Under the pieces are notes generated by a model that was given only the letters and a program-made list of their open reading frames with translations, searched no databases and had not been told where the DNA came from. This document shows positions 15,790-23,910 of a DNA stretch of 36,879 nucleotides, piece after piece (the first letter of the stretch is position 1; each line of letters starts with the position of its first letter). This DNA comes from JAMCRD01 sp964633405 (GTDB taxonomy: Bacteria; Patescibacteriota; Minisyncoccia; UBA6257; Colwellbacteraceae), in the NCBI GenBank assembly GCA_964633405.1, contig CAZWFV010000003.1:1-36879 (forward strand), written 5' to 3'. The position numbers and the translations under genes were made by a program.

Positions 15790-16560
15790 ATGGATAAGGC
15801 AAACAGCCTAAACGATGTCGCTGGCCACGCCCGGGAAATCTCCTTCGCTATCTTCCGCGTTGCCGCACTGATCGAGTGTCAGGGTCTGCGTAGCGCCCTG
15901 GAGTCGTCCGCCGTGGACCTGGCCCGCAAAGTCGTATCTCCAAGATCGGATATTCTTGTAACTATTGCCCAACTGGAGCAGATTGTACGTCTGTCCGAGG
16001 CGGTGGGAGAAATCAAACCGCTGAACAGCAAGATACTCCTTCGCGAGCTGTCCAAACTGAGATCGATGGTCGTTGATTCGGCCAGCGACGATCTAGGTCT
16101 GGAAAACATATTTGGCAAGGAAAAAATCGAGCCTAAGGCCCCGGTCAACGAAGGCGGTCAATCAATTCCCAAGAACGCCGATCGTATTCCAGTGGCGAAG
16201 TTCAAATCCGACATACCTGAGACTCCAGCTCCACCGAGATTCTCCAATCCGGTGCTGGATATCGGTCAGGCACCCAATCGGCAATCGGTAATATTACAGT
16301 TTGTAAAGGGATTGCCGAATGGTTGCCGAATGAAAGACTTAATGGAGAGATTTCCCAGCGTAAGCGAAAGGACACTGAGGAATGACCTGCAAACGCTCAT
16401 TTCCAAGGGGATTTTGGAGCGATTCGGCGCCGTCCAAGGACCTTTCAGCTACTACAGGGTCAAAAACAACAGCCGATCGGAGGGTATAGAGAGGGCGCCT
16501 GTAGCCTCGGCCGGATCGACCTCCGGGGGAGTAACGAAAAGCCAAATAATCGCGTTATAA
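15790..16560 (+). CDS. Winged-helix protein with helical N-terminal domain
   Basis: 256 residues, no signal or membrane segment. Residues 1-100 are helical and resemble a four-helix bundle. A low-complexity Pro-rich linker follows (about 105-160). Residues about 170-225 form a DeoR-like winged helix: RQSVILQFVKGLPNG, then MKDLMERFPSVSERTLRNDL (recognition helix) and LISKGILERFG with wing FSYYRV. Likely a DNA-binding regulator or chromosome-associated protein; the target is unknown. It is transcribed divergently from gpmI and stands alone before the long leader of the surface-protein gene. Confidence 0.65.
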   Translation: MDKANSLNDVAGHAREISFAIFRVAALIECQGLRSALESSAVDLARKVVSPRSDILVTIAQLEQIVRLSEAVGEIKPLNSKILLRELSKLRSMVVDSASDDLGLENIFGKEKIEPKAPVNEGGQSIPKNADRIPVAKFKSDIPETPAPPRFSNPVLDIGQAPNRQSVILQFVKGLPNGCRMKDLMERFPSVSERTLRNDLQTLISKGILERFGAVQGPFSYYRVKNNSRSEGIERAPVASAGSTSGGVTKSQIIAL

Positions 16561-16623
16561 CCTAATGCAGAGTCGGCCTCTGTTGGACGGGTCGTTGCCG
16601 CGCATAATTCACAATTAATTACG

Positions 16624-16652
16624 TTGCAAGGCCTAGCCACGTACACTATAAT
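16624..16652 (+). promoter_or_regulatory. Strong promoter of the surface-protein gene
   Basis: -35 TTGCAA (16624-16629), 17-bp spacer, -10 TATAAT (16647-16652): the closest to consensus in the window. Start of transcription is expected near 16659, about 320 nt before the coding sequence. Confidence 0.75.
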
Positions 16653-16658
16653 TTTATA

Positions 16659-16978
16659 AGGCTTGTGTGAGGCGAGCCGATCATGTTTGTGTAAGCCGAG
16701 ACCGCTTTTGCGGTCGTAATCGCCTCACTCCCAAGTGGGGCTTTTAAGTTGAACTTAAGTGGTCAGCCATAAGCCCGATTAACAAGTTTCTAGGATTATC
16801 TGCGGCCATTGGTCAGCCGACACCTCACGAGTACGGAGACCGGTCGATGGTGACGCAAGCGGATAGTCTTCCGGAAGAACCTCGTTTCTTCTGTATATTC
16901 GGTCGAAGCAGCAGCTACGACCGGATGGAAGATACAAGGGTCGAAAACAATTGAAATCAAAAGACAAATAAAAGTCGA
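16659..16978 (+). promoter_or_regulatory. Long structured 5' leader of the surface-protein gene
   Basis: No ORF of note. Visible structure: GTGAGGCGA (16667-16675) pairs with TCGCCTCAC (16720-16728), enclosing hairpin GACCGC-TTTT-GCGGTC (16700-16715). A CCC-AAGT-GGG hairpin followed by CTTTT (16730-16745) could be an attenuator. TTAAGTT/AACTTAA pair at 16744-16758. The 9-mer TGGTCAGCC occurs twice (16760, 16810). A palindrome TCTTCCGGAAGA lies at 16867-16878, and an 8-bp stem 16898-16905/16918-16925 is closed by a 12-nt loop. No Shine-Dalgarno before the ATG. I recognise no known riboswitch. It may stabilise the mRNA, act as a sensor, or contain a separate small RNA. Confidence 0.55.
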
Positions 16979-19900
16979 ATGAATAATTACAAGAAAGCGG
17001 TAGCCTTGGCTTTATCGGTGGCGACCGCAGCTTGGCTTTTCTCGGGCGTCTTCGTTCCGACAGTCGGAGCGCAAACGATGTCCGCAGCTCAAATCCAGGC
17101 TGAGATCAACACCTTAATGTCCCAGATCGACGCTTTGAAGGCACAGCTCACCCCGAGCTCTTCCTCGTCCTATAACTTCACCCGCAACCTCACAGTGGGT
17201 TCGAAGGGAGCGGACGTAGGCGCCCTTCAACAGATTCTGATCAATGGAGGCTACCTTAATATTTCGGCACCGACGAACTACTTTGGTCCTTTGACCAAGG
17301 CGGCTCTCGCCAAATGGCAGGCGGCTAACAAAGTCTCGCCAGCGGTGGGATACTTCGGTCCGTTAACCCGCGCCGCGCTGGCTTCGTCCAGTTCGTCTAC
17401 TAGTTCGAGCTCATCGAGTTCGTCGAGCTCATCTACGTCGTCCGTTTCTGGCACGTACAGTGTAAGCGTTGCCGCATCCACTCCGGCTGCGGGCTCAATC
17501 GCCAAGAGTGCGAAAGTTAAATTCTCTGACTTCACCTTTACCGCTGGTGCTTCGGCGGCAACGGTAAGTTCATTGGTTGTCCACAGGATCGGTTTGTCAT
17601 CGGACAGCGATATCTCAAACCTTTACCTGTATGACTCCAACAACAATCAGTTAGCGGTAGGCAGCTTTAACAACGGTATAGTGACCTTCACCGGTTCTCC
17701 GTTGTTTACCGTCTCGGCTAACGGATCAGCTACCGTCGAAGTTCGCGCTGATATGTCTTCAAGTGCTGCGACCGGTGACTCAATCGGCTACGGCATCGCT
17801 TCTGCCTCCGACATCAACGCTGGCAGCGTGACGTTCAGCGGCAACTTCCCGGTAAATGGCAACCTGTTCACGATTGCGGCGGTGACGAACTTGGGCTCTT
17901 TGCTCATAACTTCTCCGTCGACGCTATCGACGACAATCAACCCTGGCCAGACTGGGGTTAACGTTGGCTACTTCCAATTCCAAGGCAGTAACCAGCCTTT
18001 GTCGGTCAGCTACATCAAGCTCACCAACGTCGGTTCTGTGGGTCAAAACGACATCCAGAACCTGAAGCTGATGTACAACGGTTCTACGCAGGTTGGTGTG
18101 ACCGAACAGCAGAATGCCGACAAGACTGTGGTCTTCGACCTTTCTGCCAACCCGATGACGATTCCTTCGGGCAACTTGGTCAACCTCTACCTGGTGGGTG
18201 ACGTGCTGAGCGGTTCCACAAGAACCTACCAGTTCACCATCCAGAGGACCTCGGACGTAGAGGTTACCGACACCACCTACAACACGGGCATCGTCCCGAG
18301 CTTAATCACCACCGGCGGCCAGTCTCCGGTTCCATCCGGAACTACCAACCAGGTGACCATAAACTCCGGCTCTGCCTCTTTGTCGGTCGACTCTACTTCG
18401 CCAACTGGCAATATCGCCACTGGCGCAGTCGGTCAGCCGCTAGCGATCTTCTCCTTCACTGGTTCAGGTGAGGATATCAGGGTAAGCTCGCTTACGGTGA
18501 GTGTAACCACGGCCGGTATAGGCGGCGGTTCGAATTCTGACTACTTCCAAAACGGCAAGCTGGTTGATGTAACCGGCGGCGGGACCGGCACTCAGATCGG
18601 TTCCGTACAAAACCTTAACGTCGACACGGCTAGCAGCACACCAGTTACTACCTCGTTCAACATCCCCGGCTACTGGGTAATCCCGGCCGGAGGAACCAGG
18701 AAGTTGGCCGTTGAGTCCGACGTAAAGGCGGGTACGGCGACAGCTGCAGAGTTGAATAACGGTACGATTACCGCCAGCATCACGAGCGTAACCGCTCAGG
18801 GTGTAAACTCGCTGCAGACCGTCAACTTCGGCACGGCTACCGGCAGGACTCTCACTATGTCCGCTGGTGCTTTGACCGAGAGCCAGAACTACGCCTTCCC
18901 AGGCGGAAGCTTGGCCAGCCCGACCGGCGTTCCAAACCAGACAGGAGTGAAGCTAGGATCGTTCCTGCTTACTGCTGGTTCTGCTGAGGCTGTAAATGTG
19001 AATCAAGTCACGATTACGACCGATGCGACATCTTCTAGTCAGTATCAGAACGTAAAAGCTTACTCCACGCCCGCGGGCGGAACTGCTACTCAGATCGGCC
19101 AGGTTTACGCTACGGTTACCAACAGCCAAGGCCTTACCTTCAGCCCATCTCAGCAGCTGCAAATCCCAGCCGGCAGCTCGGTGGTTATAGACGTCTACGG
19201 CGACCTTCAGGGTAATGTGGGTGCTGGTTCCATAACCAGCCCGGTTAGCCTGACAGCCGTGACCGCCACCGGCGCTACCGACAATCAGGCGATCACCGCC
19301 ACCCTCTCTAACGGCGGTGCCGGGCAGAACGCCTATATCGCTGCAAGCGGAGCTTTGACCGTTGGCACGGATTCATCCGCTCCTACAGCTCAACAGCTAC
19401 AGGAGCTGGTATCCGGCGCTACCAGCCAGACGGTTGCGGTGTTTAACCTAGCCGCTTCTCCGTCGGAGAACATCAACGTCACTAAAGTGACTGTTACCGA
19501 CACCGAGACGGCAACCAATACTGGCATCGGCGACTTCAATAACCTCGAACTTTACGTGCCGGTTAATGGTGTGCCCACCCCGGTGTGTAACGGTTTGACT
19601 GTAGGCTCGCTGATACCGGTCTCAAGCACTACGTCTAGTGCGGTATGGAACCTGCAGACCTGCCCGATAGTTGTACCTCTGGGGAGCAACATCTCCATGA
19701 CGGTTAAAGCGAACGTCACCTTCCCGCTTCAGGGCTCAGGTGCTTCGCACAACTTCAACTTGGCGTCTGGAGCAGTTGTCGGTCAGGGCGCCGTATCCGG
19801 CGTTGCGACCGCAACTTCAGCCGCAGTCTCTGGCGTGAATGCCAGCGTCTACAGGACAAACCTGACCATCGCCCAGGATTCTAGCTCGCCTAGCGGCCTA

Positions 19901-20491
19901 ACCTCCGCCAATGCGACTCAGACCGTGGCGGTGTTCGACCTGACCAACGCCAACAACTCTTACGGTAACCAGGCCACAGTGTTGCCAACTACCATACTCG
20001 GTGCCGTGTCCACGAGTACCCTATCCTTCGGGATTGCTAGTACTTTGCCGGTACCTAGTGGTGGCGGCAACAGAGTGTTCTCTGTGTATCAGGGTAACAA
20101 CCTGGTGCTGCAAGCGACCATTACGGCTAGCACCTCTGGTGCAAGCGGTAATTGGAACGGTACCTTGACCTTCACAAACACAGACGGAGTGGCTAGTGCT
20201 CAGTTCTACCCCAGCGGCAACACTGTCCTGGGTACAGGAGGCGGTGTAACTGGTACCGTTACGATCAATCCAATAGTGCTCAACTCGGGTTCGACCCTCG
20301 CCTACACGGTGAAGTTCGACACGACTGATGCGGTTACTGGCAAGACATTCACTTTGAGCTTCCCAGCTCAGGGTGGTGGAACTTCCGGAGTAGGCCAGAC
20401 GTCCATAACATGGGCTGACGGATACACATCTGTATCTACGGTCAATTCCACGAACGTTCCTCCAGTCACCTTCGGTACTCTCCAGTACTAA
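16979..20491 (+). CDS. Secreted modular surface protein with peptidoglycan-binding domain
   Basis: 1170 residues. A Sec signal peptide ends at VGAQ (about residue 32). A short coiled coil follows (AQIQAEINTLMSQIDALKAQ), then a PG_binding_1 domain (about 70-138: GSKGADVGALQQIL, two copies of YFGPLT). A Ser/Thr linker spans about 139-157. The rest is a series of beta-rich modules of roughly 150-170 residues, each opening with a FxF/AxF motif followed by a V-x-V strand: near residues 180, 329, 487, 659, 819 and 983. Module ends often read IPAG(S/G) followed by a GDV-like strand. No membrane anchor at the C-terminus. Probably a cell-wall-attached, abundant envelope or S-layer-like protein: strong promoter, long leader and two downstream hairpins fit high expression. 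Function beyond wall binding is unknown. Confidence 0.85.
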   Translation: MNNYKKAVALALSVATAAWLFSGVFVPTVGAQTMSAAQIQAEINTLMSQIDALKAQLTPSSSSSYNFTRNLTVGSKGADVGALQQILINGGYLNISAPTNYFGPLTKAALAKWQAANKVSPAVGYFGPLTRAALASSSSSTSSSSSSSSSSSTSSVSGTYSVSVAASTPAAGSIAKSAKVKFSDFTFTAGASAATVSSLVVHRIGLSSDSDISNLYLYDSNNNQLAVGSFNNGIVTFTGSPLFTVSANGSATVEVRADMSSSAATGDSIGYGIASASDINAGSVTFSGNFPVNGNLFTIAAVTNLGSLLITSPSTLSTTINPGQTGVNVGYFQFQGSNQPLSVSYIKLTNVGSVGQNDIQNLKLMYNGSTQVGVTEQQNADKTVVFDLSANPMTIPSGNLVNLYLVGDVLSGSTRTYQFTIQRTSDVEVTDTTYNTGIVPSLITTGGQSPVPSGTTNQVTINSGSASLSVDSTSPTGNIATGAVGQPLAIFSFTGSGEDIRVSSLTVSVTTAGIGGGSNSDYFQNGKLVDVTGGGTGTQIGSVQNLNVDTASSTPVTTSFNIPGYWVIPAGGTRKLAVESDVKAGTATAAELNNGTITASITSVTAQGVNSLQTVNFGTATGRTLTMSAGALTESQNYAFPGGSLASPTGVPNQTGVKLGSFLLTAGSAEAVNVNQVTITTDATSSSQYQNVKAYSTPAGGTATQIGQVYATVTNSQGLTFSPSQQLQIPAGSSVVIDVYGDLQGNVGAGSITSPVSLTAVTATGATDNQAITATLSNGGAGQNAYIAASGALTVGTDSSAPTAQQLQELVSGATSQTVAVFNLAASPSENINVTKVTVTDTETATNTGIGDFNNLELYVPVNGVPTPVCNGLTVGSLIPVSSTTSSAVWNLQTCPIVVPLGSNISMTVKANVTFPLQGSGASHNFNLASGAVVGQGAVSGVATATSAAVSGVNASVYRTNLTIAQDSSSPSGLTSANATQTVAVFDLTNANNSYGNQATVLPTTILGAVSTSTLSFGIASTLPVPSGGGNRVFSVYQGNNLVLQATITASTSGASGNWNGTLTFTNTDGVASAQFYPSGNTVLGTGGGVTGTVTINPIVLNSGSTLAYTVKFDTTDAVTGKTFTLSFPAQGGGTSGVGQTSITWADGYTSVSTVNSTNVPPVTFGTLQY

Positions 20492-20502
20492 TCTGATTGG
20501 AT

Positions 20503-20524
20503 AGTGTAGAGCTGTATCTACACT
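20503..20524 (+). terminator. Hairpin after the surface-protein gene
   Basis: AGTGTAGA (20503-20510) pairs with TCTACACT (20517-20524), loop GCTGTA, 11 nt after the stop. No T-tract, so it may be a 3'-end stabiliser in front of the true terminator. Confidence 0.5.
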
Positions 20525-20533
20525 GGATCGTAA

Positions 20534-20567
20534 GTAAAACCGCTCCTCGCAAGGGGAGCGGTTTTAC
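20534..20567 (+). terminator. Strong terminator of the surface-protein gene
   Basis: GTAAAACCGCTCC (20534-20546) pairs with GGAGCGGTTTTAC (20555-20567) around an 8-nt loop. The A/T-rich arm ends give T-runs on both strands, so it can work in both directions. Confidence 0.85.
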
Positions 20568-20605
20568 GTTGCTCGGCATGTATAGCTTGTCCGGGAGGTC
20601 CGTTA

Positions 20606-20611
20606 TATAAT
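20606..20611 (+). promoter_or_regulatory. -10 box of the DsbA-like gene
   Basis: TATAAT, 6 nt before ATG 20618; weak -35 TAGCTT at 20583-20588 (17-bp spacer). Confidence 0.5.
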
Positions 20612-20617
20612 TGGCTC

Positions 20618-21463
20618 ATGCCCGAAAATAAAAAACATCTTCCCGACGAGATAAAGCCGATTATCGAGGATAGCCCAAATGTGGTTGAGGTAATTTCGGA
20701 AAGGGCTACGGTAAATGCCGGCGGTTCCGGCAACAAGTTCCTGGCTATAAGTATCATCGTTGCCGCTTTATTGGTCTCGGGTACGTTGGTCTATCTTTTT
20801 AGCCCAGGTCGGGCGAATGTGGGTCAGACTGGCGGCGAGGCGTCCAGTACGGCCGCGGTCATGCCGAATTTCCCGACCAGCCTGCCCTATCCCCAAACCC
20901 GCAAGGGCAATGAAGTGATCTTGGGTAATCCCAATGCCCCGGTCCAGATGATCGAGTACGGCGATTATCAATGCACGTACTGTAATGCTTACTTCAATCA
21001 GACCGAGCCACTGATCAGGCAAAACTACGTGGCTGACGGTAAGGTAAGCGAGGTGTTCAAGAACCTGGTGGTGATAGACAACTTCGTCCCCGGAGGTCAT
21101 GAATCGTTTGATTCGGCTCTGGCGGCCAGCTGTGCCATGGATCAGAACAAGTTTTGGGAATATCACGACGCTATATATATATTCAAAACGGTCAATCCGG
21201 GCGAGAACGCCGGAAACCTGACCAGGGACGTATTCATCCAGATCGCCACCAAACTGGGCATGGATGTGAATCAATTCGCCAGCTGCCTCGATTCCCAAAA
21301 ATACAGCGATCTTATTACCAACGATATTAAGGATGCCTCAGCTAGTTTTAAACAGCTGGCGACACCAAGTTTCCTTATAAACGGTCAATCCATACAGGGG
21401 GCCGATCCGTACAACGTGTTCCAACAGGTCATAGACGCGGCTTTGAAGAAAGCCGGTCAGTAA
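20618..21463 (+). CDS. Membrane-anchored DsbA-family thiol oxidoreductase
   Basis: 281 residues. An acidic cytoplasmic N-terminus (about 1-42) is followed by one membrane helix (FLAISIIVAALLVSGTLVYLF) and an extracytoplasmic thioredoxin-fold domain. The active site is QCTYCNAYF (CxxC), preceded by GNPNAPVQMIEYGDYQ, and the cis-Pro loop is ATPSFLING, both typical of the DsbA/BdbD-like group. It probably makes or rearranges disulfides in exported proteins; two further Cys (SCAMD, SCLDS) are present. It precedes an SPW protein, glutaredoxin and thioredoxin reductase, suggesting a thiol-redox locus. Confidence 0.9.
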   Translation: MPENKKHLPDEIKPIIEDSPNVVEVISERATVNAGGSGNKFLAISIIVAALLVSGTLVYLFSPGRANVGQTGGEASSTAAVMPNFPTSLPYPQTRKGNEVILGNPNAPVQMIEYGDYQCTYCNAYFNQTEPLIRQNYVADGKVSEVFKNLVVIDNFVPGGHESFDSALAASCAMDQNKFWEYHDAIYIFKTVNPGENAGNLTRDVFIQIATKLGMDVNQFASCLDSQKYSDLITNDIKDASASFKQLATPSFLINGQSIQGADPYNVFQQVIDAALKKAGQ

Positions 21464-21476
21464 TTATGATCATCAT

Positions 21477-21656
21477 ATGAGATGGGTCGGTTGGGCGATG
21501 TTGATTATAGGAGCCTGGGTGTTGGTCTCTCCGTGGCTAGCCCCCTTTTTGGGCATAAGCACGCTTTGGAACGAGGTTTTTTCCGGAGCGATAGTCGCGA
21601 TAGCCGCTCTGTGGTGGCTGTTTGGGGATAAACCCAACATTGAGAGCAAAACCTAA
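21477..21656 (+). CDS. SPW-repeat mini membrane protein (59 aa)
   Basis: ATG 21477 to TAA 21654-21656. Two membrane helices: WVGWAMLIIGAWVLVSPWL and FSGAIVAIAALWWLFG. The motif GAWVLVSPW plus a following WNEVFSG is that of the SPW family (PF03779), of unknown function. It is 13 nt after the DsbA-like gene on the same strand and probably cotranscribed. An earlier ATG at 21466 opens a frame that stops after four codons. Confidence 0.75.
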   Translation: MRWVGWAMLIIGAWVLVSPWLAPFLGISTLWNEVFSGAIVAIAALWWLFGDKPNIESKT

Positions 21657-21669
21657 GTCTTTAAGCCTC

Positions 21670-21699
21670 TTGATTCGGGATATGGGCGGGAGTTATTAT
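21670..21699 (+). promoter_or_regulatory. Glutaredoxin gene promoter
   Basis: -35 TTGATT (21670-21675), 18-bp spacer, -10 TATTAT (21694-21699), 7 nt to ATG 21707. Confidence 0.5.
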
Positions 21700-21706
21700 T
21701 GAAACG

Positions 21707-21937
21707 ATGATAAAAATATATTCAACCCCCACTTGCGTGTACTGCAAGATGGCTAAGGACTTCTTCAATAAACATCACCTACCCTACATCGATGTCGATG
21801 TGACCAAGGACGACAAGCTGGTTCAGGAAGTGGTCCAGAAATCACACCAGATGGGCGTACCAGTGATAGATATAGACGGAGAAATCTATGTCGGTTTCGA
21901 CCGTACCGGAATTTCTAAGAAGTTAGGGATAGCTTAG
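21707..21937 (+). CDS. Glutaredoxin/NrdH-like redoxin
   Basis: Small cytoplasmic thiol-disulfide carrier, 76 residues, the usual size. Begins KIYSTPTCVYCKMAKDFF with the CVYC active site; GVPVIDIDG holds the cis-Pro, followed by the GFDR segment. With thioredoxin reductase next door and no glutathione genes in sight, it may be reduced by TrxB in the manner of NrdH; this is inferred from context. A terminator-like hairpin separates it from trxB. Confidence 0.92.
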   Translation: MIKIYSTPTCVYCKMAKDFFNKHHLPYIDVDVTKDDKLVQEVVQKSHQMGVPVIDIDGEIYVGFDRTGISKKLGIA

Positions 21938-21969
21938 GTTGCTGCATGTCGTCAGGTTGGTCTCTTTAG

Positions 21970-21991
21970 GCGCTCCCACTAGGGAGCGCTT
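21970..21991 (+). terminator. Terminator after the glutaredoxin gene
   Basis: GCGCTCCC (21970-21977), loop ACTA, GGGAGCGC (21982-21989), then TT; T-tract short. Confidence 0.65.
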
Positions 21992-22002
21992 GCATCTTCG
22001 GA

Positions 22003-22008
22003 TATAAT
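22003..22008 (+). promoter_or_regulatory. trxB -10 box
   Basis: TATAAT, 7 nt before ATG 22016. No clear -35; the -35 region falls inside the preceding hairpin. Confidence 0.55.
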
Positions 22009-22015
22009 ATAAGCT

Positions 22016-22939
22016 ATGGATTACGAGCTAATCATCATCGGTGGCGGTCCCGGCGGAGTGGCTGCGGGCATATACGCCGAGCGCAAGAAAATCAAGACGT
22101 TGCTTGTCGCCGAGAGCTTCGGCGGACAGTCGGTCGTGTCGGGCGATGTGCAGAACTGGATAGGAACCAAGTCCATATCCGGTTTGGACCTAGCCAAGGC
22201 GCTGGAAGAGCACCTCAAAGCCCATCAGGACATAGACATATTGGAGGGTGAGCGGGTAACGAAGGTATCCAAGGTAGACGGAGGTTTACGGGTTGATGTC
22301 ACCAACGGCAAAAGCTTTGATGCCAAGACGGTGCTGGTGGCCAGCGGCAGCCGTAGGCGCCGCCTGGCTGTCCCCGGGGAGGATAAATTCGAGGGACAGG
22401 GCGTGGCCTATTGTTCCATCTGCGATGCGCCGCTGTTTAAAGACAAGGATGTGGCGGTGATCGGCGGAGGCAACTCGGCCATGGAGGCGGTCGTCGATCT
22501 TCTGCCCTATGCCAAGAATATATACCTTGTGCAGCATAGCGGGCTGCTGAAGGGCGACCAAATCGTGCAGGACAGGATTGCCAAAGAGTCCAAGGTCAAG
22601 ATTTACCTCAACGCGGAGACGAAAGAGATAGTTGGAGATAGTGGCGTAACCGGAGTCAGATACGAGGATACGGCCACGCACGAGATGAAGGAACTGTCTG
22701 TCCAGGGCGTATTCGTTGAGGTGGGGGTCATTCCCAACTCCGAGCTGGTCAAAGACATCGTCAAATTGAACCCCCGAGGCGAGGTGGTAGTGGATGCAAA
22801 GACGCAGCAAGCTTCGGTGGAAGGCGTGTGGGCGGCGGGAGACGTCTGCGACGTCCTTTATAAGCAGAACAACATATCCGCCGGCGACGCCATAAAAGCG
22901 GTCCTGAATATCTACGCCTACCTGAACAAATCAAAATAA
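22016..22939 (+). CDS. trxB: Thioredoxin reductase (NAD(P)H, FAD)
   Basis: Reduces thioredoxin or a redoxin with NAD(P)H. 307 residues, normal. The FAD-binding fold starts at IIGGGPGGVAAGIYAERK; the redox-active dithiol is CSICDAPLF (CxxC); the nucleotide-binding site is VIGGGNSAMEAVVDL; the C-terminal FAD motif is GVWAAGDVCD. Likely partner: the glutaredoxin-like protein just upstream. The spoU-type methylase follows after 6 nt in an apparent operon through the MFS gene. Confidence 0.96.
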   Translation: MDYELIIIGGGPGGVAAGIYAERKKIKTLLVAESFGGQSVVSGDVQNWIGTKSISGLDLAKALEEHLKAHQDIDILEGERVTKVSKVDGGLRVDVTNGKSFDAKTVLVASGSRRRRLAVPGEDKFEGQGVAYCSICDAPLFKDKDVAVIGGGNSAMEAVVDLLPYAKNIYLVQHSGLLKGDQIVQDRIAKESKVKIYLNAETKEIVGDSGVTGVRYEDTATHEMKELSVQGVFVEVGVIPNSELVKDIVKLNPRGEVVVDAKTQQASVEGVWAAGDVCDVLYKQNNISAGDAIKAVLNIYAYLNKSK

Positions 22940-22945
22940 CCGGGC

Positions 22946-23416
22946 ATGGTTGTTGCGCTTCACAACATCAGGAGCATGCATAACGTGGGTTCGATATTCC
23001 GTACAGCCGACGCCGCGGGCATAGGAAAGCTGTACTTGTGCGGCATAACGCCGGCACCAACCGATAAGCTAGGCAAGCTCCGTCCGCAGCTGGCCAAGGT
23101 CTCGCTTGGAGCCGAGAAATATATTGACTGGGAAAAGATCGGCAGCACGGCCAGACTTATCGATCGGCTCAGAAAAGAGGAATATAGGGTCATCGCCGTC
23201 GAACAGCACGCAGGATCCAAGCCTTACTATAAAGTCGGGCCGAGTCGTCCGACGGCGAAGACCGTCCTGGTTCTGGGCAATGAGGTCAACGGCTTACCCC
23301 GATCAATATTGCGCCGGGCCGATACCGTAATCGAGATACCGATGAGGGGCCGCAAAGAATCATTGAACGTCTCGGTAGCTTTCGGCATCGTTGTCTTCCG
23401 GCTAATATATAATTGA
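22946..23416 (+). CDS. SpoU/TrmH-family RNA 2'-O-methyltransferase
   Basis: SAM-dependent ribose methyltransferase of rRNA or tRNA with the SPOUT knot fold. 156 residues: only the catalytic domain, without an N-terminal RNA-binding extension. Motif 1 is NIRSMHNVGSIFRTAD, motif 2 LVLGNEVNGL, motif 3 EIPMRGRKESLNVSVAFGI, all intact. Cotranscribed with trxB. The specific target cannot be deduced. Confidence 0.93.
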   Translation: MVVALHNIRSMHNVGSIFRTADAAGIGKLYLCGITPAPTDKLGKLRPQLAKVSLGAEKYIDWEKIGSTARLIDRLRKEEYRVIAVEQHAGSKPYYKVGPSRPTAKTVLVLGNEVNGLPRSILRRADTVIEIPMRGRKESLNVSVAFGIVVFRLIYN

Positions 23417-23420
23417 ATAT

Positions 23421-23909
23421 ATGTCTGTCAGGGATATGTTGGTCTTAATCTCTCTTGTTGCGATCGTGGTACTGGCCGGATTGGGCTATATTTTTTTGTA
23501 CAGGAACGAACCGACGATACTACCCCAACTGCCCACGACTACAGCTGTAATAGGCGGACAAACATTCACCTTGGATGTGGCGACGACCACCACCGAACAG
23601 AACAGGGGCCTGGGTGGCAGGACCAGCCTGGGCGAGCGCAATGGTATGCTTTTCATGTTCAATATACCCAGCATCCAGTTGTTCTGGATGAAAGACATGG
23701 AGTTCCCGCTGGATCTGATATGGATGAGAGGCAACAAGATAATCGGTTTCGAGGAGAATATGACCGTGCCGACATCCTCCAACGCCTTGAATCTTCCCAT
23801 ATACATATCGCCTGGGTTAGTGGACGGGGTTATCGAGATCAACTCTGGCCAAGTGGCCCAACTCGGTTTAAGGGTGGGGGACGCTATCCAGATAAGTCCG
23901 CTGAATTGA
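23421..23909 (+). CDS. DUF192 membrane-anchored protein
   Basis: 162 residues. One N-terminal membrane helix (MLVLISLVAIVVLAGLGYIF), then an extracytoplasmic DUF192 domain: LDVATTTTEQNRGLGGR, NGMLFMF, QLFWMKDMEFPLDLIWM and VDGVIEINSGQVAQLGL. Function of the family is not established. Four nt after the methylase stop and one nt before the MFS start, hence the same operon. Confidence 0.9.
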   Translation: MSVRDMLVLISLVAIVVLAGLGYIFLYRNEPTILPQLPTTTAVIGGQTFTLDVATTTTEQNRGLGGRTSLGERNGMLFMFNIPSIQLFWMKDMEFPLDLIWMRGNKIIGFEENMTVPTSSNALNLPIYISPGLVDGVIEINSGQVAQLGLRVGDAIQISPLN

Positions 23910-23910
23910 G

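Noticed and set aside
16567..16583. Terminator after the winged-helix gene (CAGAG-TCGGC-CTCTG)
   Set aside because: Five-bp stem and no T-run; too weak to call.
16801..16890. Possible cyclic-di-GMP (GEMM) riboswitch because of GACGCAAGCGGA
   Set aside because: Only a short resemblance; the first conserved block and the tetraloop/receptor arrangement of GEMM are not found.
16895..16930. SRP RNA-like element (GAAGCAGCAGC loop)
   Set aside because: The conserved GGAAGCAGC loop and asymmetric bulge of SRP RNA are not in the right context; it is a simple stem with a 12-nt loop.
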